64,000 nucleotides of DNA, taken from assembly GCA_016213735.1 (NCBI GenBank), contig JACQZU010000014.1:186001-250000 (forward strand), in the 5' to 3' direction. The number at the start of each line of letters is the position of its first letter. Position 1 is the first letter of the stretch. The stretch comes from Acidobacteriota bacterium (lineage in GTDB: Bacteria > Acidobacteriota > Holophagae > Holophagales > Holophagaceae). Shown here in pieces: positions 56,904-64,000 of the stretch. Made by a program: the position numbers and the translations under genes. The notes under the pieces are model-generated. The model did not search any database and was not told where the DNA came from. It saw only the letters and a list, made by a program, of their open reading frames with translations.

Positions 56904-59852
56904 ATGATCCGCATCAACCAGTTCGCCAAAGACATGGGCGTCTCCAACCAGGAGGTCATCGAGCTCCTGGAGAAGCGCCTCGGCGTGCCCGGAAAGAGCC
57001 ACAGCTCGAACATCGGGGACGACCTGGCCCAGCAGCTCCGCCGGATCCTGGAGGGCAAGGGCAAGGCCGAAGAGGACGAGATCCCCCTGGCGCGCCACAA
57101 GCCCACGGCCACCGTGAAGGTGGTCAAGGCGAGCCCCAAGCCCCCGGAACCTGCCCCTGAGGCACCGCCGCCCCCGAAACCCGCGGTGGTCCTGCTCAAG
57201 AAGGCCGAGCCCAAGCCGGCGGTGGAGGAGCCCCGGGAAGAGGAGGCCCAGGCCCCGGCCCCGCAGCCCGAGGCCGCCGCGCCCCCGCCGCCGACCCCGC
57301 CCGTACCTTCCGCCGCGGCCCCTGCACCGCAGGCCCCCGCCTTCTCCCGACTCCGGGTCTCGGAGGAGGCGCCCCCCGCGCCCCCCAAACCTTCGGAGCC
57401 TGCCCGCTACATCCAGCTTCCTCCTGCCGCGCCAGCCGCCCCCAAGGGAAAGGCCGAGCCCGGAGCCAAACCGATGGTGCACCGCCCCGGGCCTTCGGGC
57501 CAGGTGCAGCGCTCAGGAATGCCCCAGCCGGAGAAGACCGTCCTTCCCATGGCTTCCAACACGGGAAAAGGGGAGGTCCTGCGCCACGATCCGACGCCGC
57601 CCGTGGCCTCCTCCAGGCTCTCGGCCCTTCCGGCCATTTCCGAGCTTCGCCCCGACCAGGGTTTCTCCCGGATCAAGATGTCGGACACGCCCGCCCCCGC
57701 GCCTCGTCCATCCCAGCCGGCCCGCTACATCCAGCTGCCTCCCCAGCGCACCGGAGGCGGTCCGAGCCGGGGCCCAGGCGGCCCGGGGCGTCCCGGGGGT
57801 CCGGGCCGTCCCGGCATGGGCCCCCGCCCGGGTGGGCCAGGCCGCCCCGGAATGGGGCCCCGTCCCGGGGGACCCGGCCGTCCCGGCATGGGCCGTCCTG
57901 GCATCGGGGGGGCTCCAGGTCCCGTGGATCCCAACGCGGGGAAGGGTCCCGGCCGGGGGCCGCAGCACGGCAAGAAGAAGGGCAAGAAGGAGCGCAAGGA
58001 GCAGCAGGAGCTCGAACTCAAGCTTCGCGCCCCGCGTTCCCGCGCCCAGGTCATCGCCACCGAATTCATCCAGGACGAGATCGGCATCGTCATGCTCAGC
58101 GAGGGCGTGACCGTGAAGGAACTCGCGGAGAAGTGCAACCGTCCGGCCAAGGACGTCATGGCCAAGCTTCTGCACCGGGGCATTTTCGCCACCATCAACC
58201 AGCCCCTGGACCCGGAACTGGCCAAGGACATCGCACGGGAATTCGGCTACCTCGCGGACATCGTCTCCTTCGAGGAGGACGTCCAGATGAGCGCCGACGA
58301 GTCCAGCGAGTTGCAGGGAGAGAAGCTGCCCCGGCCGCCCGTGGTCACCATCATGGGCCACGTGGACCACGGCAAGACCTCGCTCCTTGACGCCATCCGG
58401 AAGACCAAGGTGGCCGCCGGCGAGGCTGGAGGCATCACCCAGCACATCGGCGCGTACCACGTGGACGTGCGGGATCCCAACACCGGCGAGCCCCGGCAGG
58501 TCGTGTTCCTGGACACCCCCGGTCACGAGGCCTTCACCAAGATGCGCGCCCGGGGCGCCAAGGTCACCGACATCGCCATCCTCGTGGTGGCTGCGGACGA
58601 CGGCGTCATGCCCCAGACCGTGGAATCCATCAACCACGCCAAGGCCGCGGAAGTCCCCATCGTGGTGGCGGTGAACAAGATCGACAAGCCCGGCGCCAAC
58701 CCGGACAAGGTCCAGCAGGGCCTGCTTCAGCACGGCATCCAGACGGAAACCTTCGGCGGCGACGTCCCCAGCGTGAACGTTTCGGCCAAGGCCCGCACGG
58801 GCCTGGACGAGCTGCTGGAGACCCTGCTCCTGGTGGCCGACCTGAAGGAGCTGAAGGCGATCTACGACTGCCCCGCCGCGGGCAGCATCCTCGAGGCCCA
58901 GCTGGACCGGGGCCGGGGTCCCGTGGCCACGGTGCTTGTGCAGCAGGGCACCCTCAAGGTGGGCGAGGTCTTCGTGGCCGGGGCCACGATGGGCCGGGTC
59001 CGCGCCCTGTTCGACGACCGGGGCGAGCGCATCACGGAGGCGCGGCCTTCCACCGCCGTCCAGATCCTCGGCTTCGAGGAAGTCCCCTCCTCGGGCGACA
59101 ACTTCCAGGTGGTGGAGGACGAATCCAAGGGCCGCCAGATCGTCGGCTTCCGCCAGGAAAAGGCCCGTGCCTCCCAGCTGGCCAAGCAGCGGGTCACCCT
59201 GGAGAACATCTTCAGCACCCTCAAGGAAGGCCAGATCAAGGAACTCCCCCTCATCGTCAAGGGCGACACGCAGGGCTCCGTGGAGTCCATCGTGGGCAGC
59301 CTGGAGCGGCTGGGCACCGAACGGGTCCGGGTCCGCATCATCCATTCGGCCCCTGGCACCGTCACGGAAAACGACGTGCTCCTGGCCGAGGCCTCCAAGG
59401 CCATCGTCATCGCCTTCCAGGTGAAGGCGGAGCGGAAGGCCGAGGAGATGGCCGAGGAGGAGGGCGTGGACCTCCGCTTCCACGACATCATCTACAAGGT
59501 CACCGAGGAGGTCTCCGCGGCCATGCTGGGCCTCCTGGAAGCCACCATCAAGGAGACCATCCAGGGCCAGGGCGAGGTCAGGCAGGTCTTCAAGATTGGC
59601 AAGGTGGCCATCGCCGGCTCCTTCATCCACGAGGGCCGCGTCCAGAAGTCCCACCAGGCCCGGGTGAAGCGCGGCGGGGAGGTCCTCTGGGAGGGCGCCA
59701 TCAAGAGCCTCAAGCGCTTCAAGGAGGACGTCTCCGAGGTCAAGTTCGGCCTGGACTGCGGCATCGGCCTGGACGGCTTTGACGAAGTCCGCGAAGGGGA
59801 CACGCTCGAATTCTTCACGCGCGAGAAGGTGGCCGCCACCACCCTCGGATGA
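56904..59852 (+). CDS. infB: Translation initiation factor IF-2
   Basis: 982 residues, long for the family. IF2-N domain (1-52), then a Pro/Ala-rich and Gly/Pro/Arg-rich linker (about 75-350; [18 protein letters not shown]-like tandem units), a second IF2-N domain (about 395-450), the G domain (GHVDHGKTS from about 481, [15 protein letters not shown]) and the C-terminal beta-barrel domains. It places fMet-tRNA on the 30S subunit. The usual rbfA and truB do not follow; hpd does. Confidence 0.97.
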   Translation: MIRINQFAKDMGVSNQEVIELLEKRLGVPGKSHSSNIGDDLAQQLRRILEGKGKAEEDEIPLARHKPTATVKVVKASPKPPEPAPEAPPPPKPAVVLLKKAEPKPAVEEPREEEAQAPAPQPEAAAPPPPTPPVPSAAAPAPQAPAFSRLRVSEEAPPAPPKPSEPARYIQLPPAAPAAPKGKAEPGAKPMVHRPGPSGQVQRSGMPQPEKTVLPMASNTGKGEVLRHDPTPPVASSRLSALPAISELRPDQGFSRIKMSDTPAPAPRPSQPARYIQLPPQRTGGGPSRGPGGPGRPGGPGRPGMGPRPGGPGRPGMGPRPGGPGRPGMGRPGIGGAPGPVDPNAGKGPGRGPQHGKKKGKKERKEQQELELKLRAPRSRAQVIATEFIQDEIGIVMLSEGVTVKELAEKCNRPAKDVMAKLLHRGIFATINQPLDPELAKDIAREFGYLADIVSFEEDVQMSADESSELQGEKLPRPPVVTIMGHVDHGKTSLLDAIRKTKVAAGEAGGITQHIGAYHVDVRDPNTGEPRQVVFLDTPGHEAFTKMRARGAKVTDIAILVVAADDGVMPQTVESINHAKAAEVPIVVAVNKIDKPGANPDKVQQGLLQHGIQTETFGGDVPSVNVSAKARTGLDELLETLLLVADLKELKAIYDCPAAGSILEAQLDRGRGPVATVLVQQGTLKVGEVFVAGATMGRVRALFDDRGERITEARPSTAVQILGFEEVPSSGDNFQVVEDESKGRQIVGFRQEKARASQLAKQRVTLENIFSTLKEGQIKELPLIVKGDTQGSVESIVGSLERLGTERVRVRIIHSAPGTVTENDVLLAEASKAIVIAFQVKAERKAEEMAEEEGVDLRFHDIIYKVTEEVSAAMLGLLEATIKETIQGQGEVRQVFKIGKVAIAGSFIHEGRVQKSHQARVKRGGEVLWEGAIKSLKRFKEDVSEVKFGLDCGIGLDGFDEVREGDTLEFFTREKVAATTLG

Positions 59853-59969
59853 CCGCCATCCGGGGCATGACATACCTCGAAATCGCCTTTTGACTTGATT
59901 TAAGAGCGGATTTCTCCTGCCATTCCAGGGCGGAGACCCGCATGATCATCGGTGTCCCGAGGAGCTCCC

Positions 59970-61076
59970 ATGGCCTCCAGCACCTTCGACCTCCGCACCC
60001 CCGCCGAAGCTGGGCCCGCCGCCAATCCCCTGGGCCTCCTCCGGCTGGACCACGTGCGCTACTGCGGGGACCTGGAGGCCCTGGAGGGGCTCCACCGCCG
60101 ACTGGGCTTCGCACGGCAGGGCTCCGAGCAGGGCGCCTGGGGCCGATCCGTCCACCTTCGGCAGAACCGAATGGACGTGGTGGTGACCGATGCGGACGGC
60201 AGCCGTCCGGCTGGGCGGTACTTCCAGGCCCACGGTCCCGGGGTCCATGCCCTGGCCTTCGAGGTGGCGGACGTTCCCTTCGCGCTGAACGAGGCCGCCC
60301 GACGCGGGGCCGAAGTCCTGCAGGCCGAACAAAGGGTCGAAAGCCCTGAAGGGGCCGTCATCCAGGGCGCCATTCAGGGTTTCGGAGACGTCTGGAACAT
60401 CTTCATCCACCGGGAAGGGGAGGCGCCCTTCCTGCCGGATTTCAGGCCCGACCCCCGACCCTCCCTCTGCCGCCCCGGCCTGCTGCGGGTGGACCATTTG
60501 ACCAACAACGTCGGGGTGGGCGAGATGGACCGCTGGGTGGACTTCTACCAGCGCGTCTACGGCTTCGGAGTCGTCCGGGAATTCCACATCCGCGGGGTCC
60601 TGGGCACCGGCCTCAGCTCCAAGGTGGTCCAGAGCGAGAACGGGCGGGTGATCATCCCCATCAACGAGCCCTCGGACGCCAAGAGCCAAGTCCAGGAATT
60701 CGTCGAGCGGCATCGGGGTCCCGGGGTGCAGCACTTGGCGATGTCCACCGCCGGGATCATGGAGACCCTCCCTCAGCTTCGGGCCCAGGGTTTCAGGTTC
60801 CTCGAGAACCCCTCCACCTACTACGAGATGCTGCCGGAGCGGATCCGGACCGGGGGCTACTCGGTCGGGGAGGATCTGGCCCGCCTGCGGGAGATGGGCA
60901 TCCTGGTGGACGGGGACCCCACGGGCTACCTGCTCCAGATCTTCACCGAGGACCAGGTGGGGCCCCTCTTCTACGAGATCATCCAGCGGAAAGGCAACCG
61001 GGGTTTCGGGGAAGGGAATTTCAAGGCGCTCTACGACTCCATCGAGCTGGACCAGCAGCGCCGCGGCGTGCTCTGA
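59970..61076 (+). CDS. hpd: 4-Hydroxyphenylpyruvate dioxygenase
   Basis: 368 residues from ATG 59970 with GAGGAG upstream. Two vicinal-oxygen-chelate halves; the iron ligands are H176 (VDHLTNNV), H255 (VQHLAM) and E327 (LLQIFTE). It makes homogentisate from 4-hydroxyphenylpyruvate in tyrosine breakdown. The 59853-59969 gap has an AT-rich TTGACTTGATTTAAGAG stretch that may hold its promoter. Confidence 0.96.
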   Translation: MASSTFDLRTPAEAGPAANPLGLLRLDHVRYCGDLEALEGLHRRLGFARQGSEQGAWGRSVHLRQNRMDVVVTDADGSRPAGRYFQAHGPGVHALAFEVADVPFALNEAARRGAEVLQAEQRVESPEGAVIQGAIQGFGDVWNIFIHREGEAPFLPDFRPDPRPSLCRPGLLRVDHLTNNVGVGEMDRWVDFYQRVYGFGVVREFHIRGVLGTGLSSKVVQSENGRVIIPINEPSDAKSQVQEFVERHRGPGVQHLAMSTAGIMETLPQLRAQGFRFLENPSTYYEMLPERIRTGGYSVGEDLARLREMGILVDGDPTGYLLQIFTEDQVGPLFYEIIQRKGNRGFGEGNFKALYDSIELDQQRRGVL

Positions 61077-61113
61077 GCCCGGACTGCGGGCTTTCGCGGC
61101 CTCCGGTCCGGGC
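61077..61113 (+). terminator. Stem-loop after hpd
   Basis: GCCCGGAC pairs with GTCCGGGC across about 21 nt, beginning one base after the hpd stop. No T-run follows, so termination strength is uncertain. Confidence 0.5.
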
Positions 61114-61181
61114 CCTCGGGGTGGCGGCCCGGGTGAACCCCGGGCCCGGTCGGGGCACTAGGGTAGTGCTAAGGTGGAGGG

Positions 61182-61592
61182 ATGAGCTTGGAGAGCCCGA
61201 GAAAGAGGCGTGGCCTCGGTTTCACGCTGATGGAGCTGCTGGTGGTCATGACGGTGATCGCCCTGCTGGCCAGCGTGGGCATCGTGGGCTACCGCCACAG
61301 CCTGAAGGTCTCCAAGGAGGCCGTGCTGAAGGAGAACCTGTTCCTGCTGAACCACGCCCTGGAGCAGTTCAAGGCCGACCGGGGCCGCTACCCCACCACC
61401 ATCGTGCAGCTGCGGGAGAAGCATTACCTGCGGGAGATCCCCGTGGACCCCTTCACCAAGTCGCGGGAGACCTGGCGGGCGGAGATGGAGAGCGGGGACG
61501 GGGAGGGCGCGGACGCGGAACCCGGCATCATCCGCATCCGCAGCGGCTCCGACGAGCAGAGCGAGGACGGCATCCCCTACAGCGAATGGTAG
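61182..61592 (+). CDS. Type II secretion/type IV pilin-like pseudopilin (GspG-like)
   Basis: 136 residues. The prepilin peptidase site G-FTLMELLVVM (cleavage after G13, Glu at +5) is followed by one hydrophobic helix, a helical stalk and a YPTTIVQLREKHYLREIPVDPF region typical of GspG/PulG. The C-terminus is short and acidic, DEQSEDGIPYSEW. It stands alone, without other secretion genes. Role: part of a pseudopilus. Confidence 0.9.
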   Translation: MSLESPRKRRGLGFTLMELLVVMTVIALLASVGIVGYRHSLKVSKEAVLKENLFLLNHALEQFKADRGRYPTTIVQLREKHYLREIPVDPFTKSRETWRAEMESGDGEGADAEPGIIRIRSGSDEQSEDGIPYSEW

Positions 61593-61603
61593 GGCGGGCG
61601 GGA

Positions 61604-61609
61604 TAGAAT
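61604..61609 (+). promoter_or_regulatory. Putative -10 element, leaderless start of the DUF4149 gene
   Basis: TAGAAT lies exactly 6 nt before ATG 61616 with no Shine-Dalgarno sequence between them. Confidence 0.45.
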
Positions 61610-61615
61610 CGCCCC

Positions 61616-62161
61616 ATGACCGAGACCCGGTACCGCCGCTTCGACGCCGCCTCCCTGGCCCTCCTCCTCCTCTGGGCCGGCATGGCCCTGGGCTTCGGGA
61701 TCCTGGTGGCCCCCCTGCTCTTCAAGGTCTTGCCGTCCCGGGACCTGGCGGGCCAGATCGCGGGGCGGGCCGTGGCGCGGCTGGACTGGGCGGCCTGGGT
61801 GGCCTTCGGCGGAGCCTTCGCCTGCAGCTTCCTTCCCCGGTGGCTCGACGAGGTCAAGGAGCACAGCCCGGTGGGTCCCTTCCGTCTCTGGACCGCCGCG
61901 GCCCTCCTGGCCCTCCTCACCACCTTCGCCAGCGCCGCCATCTTCACGCCCAAGGTGAATGAGATCCGTGAGCGGATGGGGGCCCCGGTGGAACAGGTCG
62001 CCCCCGACCATCCTGACCGGCTGGCCTACACCAAGGCCCACGGTCTCTCGCGCCAGTTCTTCTTCCTGCGCGTGATCCTGGCCCTGGGGCTGGCTTCCGG
62101 CCTCGCCTGGCTGCCCACCCGGAAGGTGGACGCTCCGGCCGGGGAGCCCGAGGAAGCCTGA
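61616..62161 (+). CDS. DUF4149 family membrane protein
   Basis: 181 residues with four predicted membrane helices (about 12-35, 55-75, 85-108, 140-165). The pattern GFGILVAPLLFKVL and FTPKVNEIRERM matches DUF4149 proteins of unknown function. It may be in one transcript with the pseudopilin gene upstream, although a TAGAAT hexamer argues for its own start. Confidence 0.85.
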   Translation: MTETRYRRFDAASLALLLLWAGMALGFGILVAPLLFKVLPSRDLAGQIAGRAVARLDWAAWVAFGGAFACSFLPRWLDEVKEHSPVGPFRLWTAAALLALLTTFASAAIFTPKVNEIRERMGAPVEQVAPDHPDRLAYTKAHGLSRQFFFLRVILALGLASGLAWLPTRKVDAPAGEPEEA

Positions 62162-62227
62162 GTCACCTGATTTCCTCGGACGGGACCCCCGGCTGGGCTT
62201 AAACTGCGCATCCAGCCAGGAGGATCC

Positions 62228-62722
62228 ATGATCAGCCGCACCATGCAGGACGCTCTCAACGCCCAGATCAACCTGGAGCAGGCCTCGGCCCAGCTCTACC
62301 TCGCCATGAGCGCCCACTGCGAGGGTCGCAGCTTCCGTGGATTCGCCCACTGGCTGCGGGTGCAGGCCTCCGAAGAGACCGCCCACGCCCTCAAGCTGGT
62401 GGACTTCCTCCTGGATCGAGGAGGAAAGCTGGAACTCCAGGCCATCATGGCTCCGCCCACGGAATTCGGGGGGGTCATCCAGGTCTTCGAGCAGACCCTG
62501 GAGCACGAGAAGAAGATCACGGCCCGGATCAGCGCCCTCTTCGAATTGGCCCGCAGCGAGAAGGATCACGCCAGCGAGATCGCCCTGCAGTGGTACGTCA
62601 CGGAACAGGTGGAGGAGGAGTCCAACGTGGGCCAGATCGTGGACCAGATGCACGCCGTGGGCGACCAGGGCGGGGCGATCTGGTACCTGGACTCCCGCAT
62701 GGGCAAGCGTGGGAAAGGCTGA
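62228..62722 (+). CDS. Ferritin (FtnA-like)
   Basis: 164 residues, AGGAGG 5 nt before the ATG. Four-helix bundle with the ferroxidase ligands expected at E17 (INLEQASAQLYL), E50 and H53 (SEETAHAL), E94 (EHEKKI) and a Gln/Glu in WYVTEQVEEE. It stores iron as ferric oxide. A TTAAACT at about 62198 may be its -10 region. Confidence 0.95.
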   Translation: MISRTMQDALNAQINLEQASAQLYLAMSAHCEGRSFRGFAHWLRVQASEETAHALKLVDFLLDRGGKLELQAIMAPPTEFGGVIQVFEQTLEHEKKITARISALFELARSEKDHASEIALQWYVTEQVEEESNVGQIVDQMHAVGDQGGAIWYLDSRMGKRGKG

Positions 62723-62823
62723 ACCTCCGCCACTCCTCCGAACCTCGCCTCGGGGCCGCCCTTGTCGCGCGCACCCGATCCGAGGCGGGGGCCCTTTCCG
62801 GATGACCCGGAGGCCTCCGGGCC

Positions 62824-63999
62824 TCAAGCCTTCATGAGTTCCGCAGCGTAGGCGTCCAGGGCCTTGTAATAGGGTTCGATGCTGGGGATGAAGTGACGCT
62901 CGCCCTTGGCGTGAGGGCCGATGCCGGTCTGGCCCCAGACCAGCCCCTGGCCCCGAGGGGCGAATCGGGCCGAGGTGCCGGCGGCCTTGCGGCCCAGGGG
63001 CGCGTCCTGGCCGTTGGCCTGGCGGATGGCACGGCGCAGGGCCAGCAGGTAGGGGTTGTCCGGGTCACAGGCGACGCCGGGCTCCCACGCGCTGGGAAGG
63101 AAATCCAGGCCCCGGGCGGCGGCGATGGCCTCCACCTCGTCCCGCAGCCCGCTCACGTCATCCTGGGGAATGGGGCGGACCTCCACGCCCAGGCACCCCC
63201 GGTCCGGGGTGATGTTGAAGACCCCGGGCGTTCCCACGTGCAGGTAGGCAAAACGGGCCAGGGAGGCCCATCCGTCCTCGCTTTTCAGCGTGAGGTGCCG
63301 GGGGAAGAGCGCCCGCAGATCCTCCCGGGCGCCCGCCAGGCGCTCCAGAATGTCCCCGCTGCCGCCCCCCAGGCCGGTGTGGCCCCGGGTGCCGTGGGCC
63401 ACCAGCTCGAAGCGGAGCACTCCGCGGTTCTGCACGCAGATTTCCCCCAGCAGCTCGGTGCCCTTTTCACCCGTGCGTTCGCCGGCGATGAAGATTCCGG
63501 GGGCGTAGCCGTCCCACTCCTCGGCCAGACGGGCGAGCACGTGGCCGGTGCCCATGGGCTCAAGCTCGCCGTTCTCCTCGTTGCCCACCAGCAGAAGGTT
63601 CACTGGAGGGAAGGGCGGGCCTTTGCGCAGCGTATCCTTCATCCACACCAGATAGGTGGAGACCACCGTCTTCATGTCTGCCGCGCCCCGGCCCCAGAGG
63701 TAGTCGCCTTCGAGCTTCGGCTCGAATTGGCTGTCGTCGGGCTCGGGTTCCACCACGTCGAAGTGGCCCGCCAGCATGACGGGGGCCCGCTCCTGGCCCG
63801 GGAAGTGGGCCAGCACGGCGGGGTAGGTGGCCCGGTCGAAGTAGCGCACCGGGATGCCGTGGTTGAGCAGGTAATCGAAGATGAAGGTGCCCGCGCGGTG
63901 GACCTCGGGGATCCGCTCGTCCGGGCAGGCCGTGACCGAGGGGATCCGGACCAGGGCCTGGCTGAGGGCCAGGACCTCGGAGGCCTTGTCGGGGTAGGC
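62824..63999 (-). CDS. M20 family metallopeptidase (succinyl-DAP desuccinylase/acetylornithine deacetylase-like), 5' end missing
   Basis: 391 residues visible; the frame continues past the window edge. Zinc site GHFDVVEP, WGRGAADMKT, and catalytic NEENGE are intact; a dimerisation domain (about 200-310) and the C-terminal GPHAKGE motif follow. Such enzymes deacylate N-acyl amino acids or peptides. The substrate is open between desuccinylase, deacetylase and peptidase activity. Confidence 0.9.
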   Translation of the reverse strand, partial: AYPDKASEVLALSQALVRIPSVTACPDERIPEVHRAGTFIFDYLLNHGIPVRYFDRATYPAVLAHFPGQERAPVMLAGHFDVVEPEPDDSQFEPKLEGDYLWGRGAADMKTVVSTYLVWMKDTLRKGPPFPPVNLLLVGNEENGELEPMGTGHVLARLAEEWDGYAPGIFIAGERTGEKGTELLGEICVQNRGVLRFELVAHGTRGHTGLGGGSGDILERLAGAREDLRALFPRHLTLKSEDGWASLARFAYLHVGTPGVFNITPDRGCLGVEVRPIPQDDVSGLRDEVEAIAAARGLDFLPSAWEPGVACDPDNPYLLALRRAIRQANGQDAPLGRKAAGTSARFAPRGQGLVWGQTGIGPHAKGERHFIPSIEPYYKALDAYAAELMKA

Positions 64000-64000
64000 C

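Noticed and set aside
57513-59873. Minus-strand open frame of 786 codons opposite infB
   Set aside because: The plus strand encodes a complete IF-2; the opposite frame is composition-driven.

Overview
The window is about 64 kb of very GC-rich, gene-dense bacterial chromosome. KDO phosphatase (KdsC), a C-terminal-Phe outer-membrane barrel and a lipoprotein indicate a diderm cell. The gene mix (many histidine kinases, a partner-switching module, single-gene insertions in usually conserved clusters such as tig-clpP-hisC and rimP-nusA-infB-hpd, and GC-rich intergenic repeats) fits Acidobacteriota, most likely class Holophagae (Geothrix/Holophaga relatives). This is an inference without any database search. 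No plasmid, phage or transposon genes were seen, so this reads as core chromosome.

Layout. 0-3.4 kb: NtrC-type regulator (cut by the window edge), divergent from a secreted protein, a membrane protein and a histidine kinase. 3.5-9.7 kb: YiiX-like amidase pair, phosphodiester glycosidase, YdcF protein, rsmI, class II aldolase plus mtnA (methylthioadenosine salvage), AHSA1 protein. 9.9-20.3 kb: two divergent histidine kinases, a DegT/DnrJ aminotransferase, a TPR protein, and a LytTR regulator divergent from a 1453-residue propeller hybrid kinase. 20.3-29.3 kb: glycosyltransferase, HAD nucleotidase, two-subunit molybdenum hydroxylase, tRNA-Thr, SPFH protein, pheA. 29.3-33 kb: operon of two biotinyl-type domains, enoyl-CoA hydratase and a CDF transporter, then a PilZ protein. 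33-40 kb: Ser/Thr kinase with a beta-helix tail, htpX, and an RsbU/RsbW/RsbV-like partner-switching set, then a GAF-like protein. 40-47.4 kb: adenosine deaminase, tRNA-Arg and tRNA-Leu followed by a tandem repeat, tig, clpP, hisC, recQ, cmk. 47.5-54.8 kb: DUF5694 protein, Hsp20, a frameshifted DUF6526 gene, Mog/MoaB, kdsC with a barrel protein and an Ig-repeat lipoprotein, chalcone-isomerase-like protein, folD. 54.8-64 kb: rimP-nusA-infB behind a promoter and intrinsic terminator, hpd, a pseudopilin, DUF4149, ferritin, and an M20 peptidase cut by the edge.

The main themes are signal transduction (four histidine kinases, two response regulators, a PP2C phosphatase, anti-sigma-type kinase, STAS protein, STPK, PilZ), translation/protein quality control (nusA operon, tig, clpP, htpX, hsp20, rsmI) and aromatic amino acid metabolism (pheA, hpd, hisC). 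Non-coding features of note are a terminator hairpin immediately before rimP, three different intergenic repeat families each present as a tandem pair, and a recurrent -10-like hexamer exactly 6 nt before start codons that lack a Shine-Dalgarno sequence.
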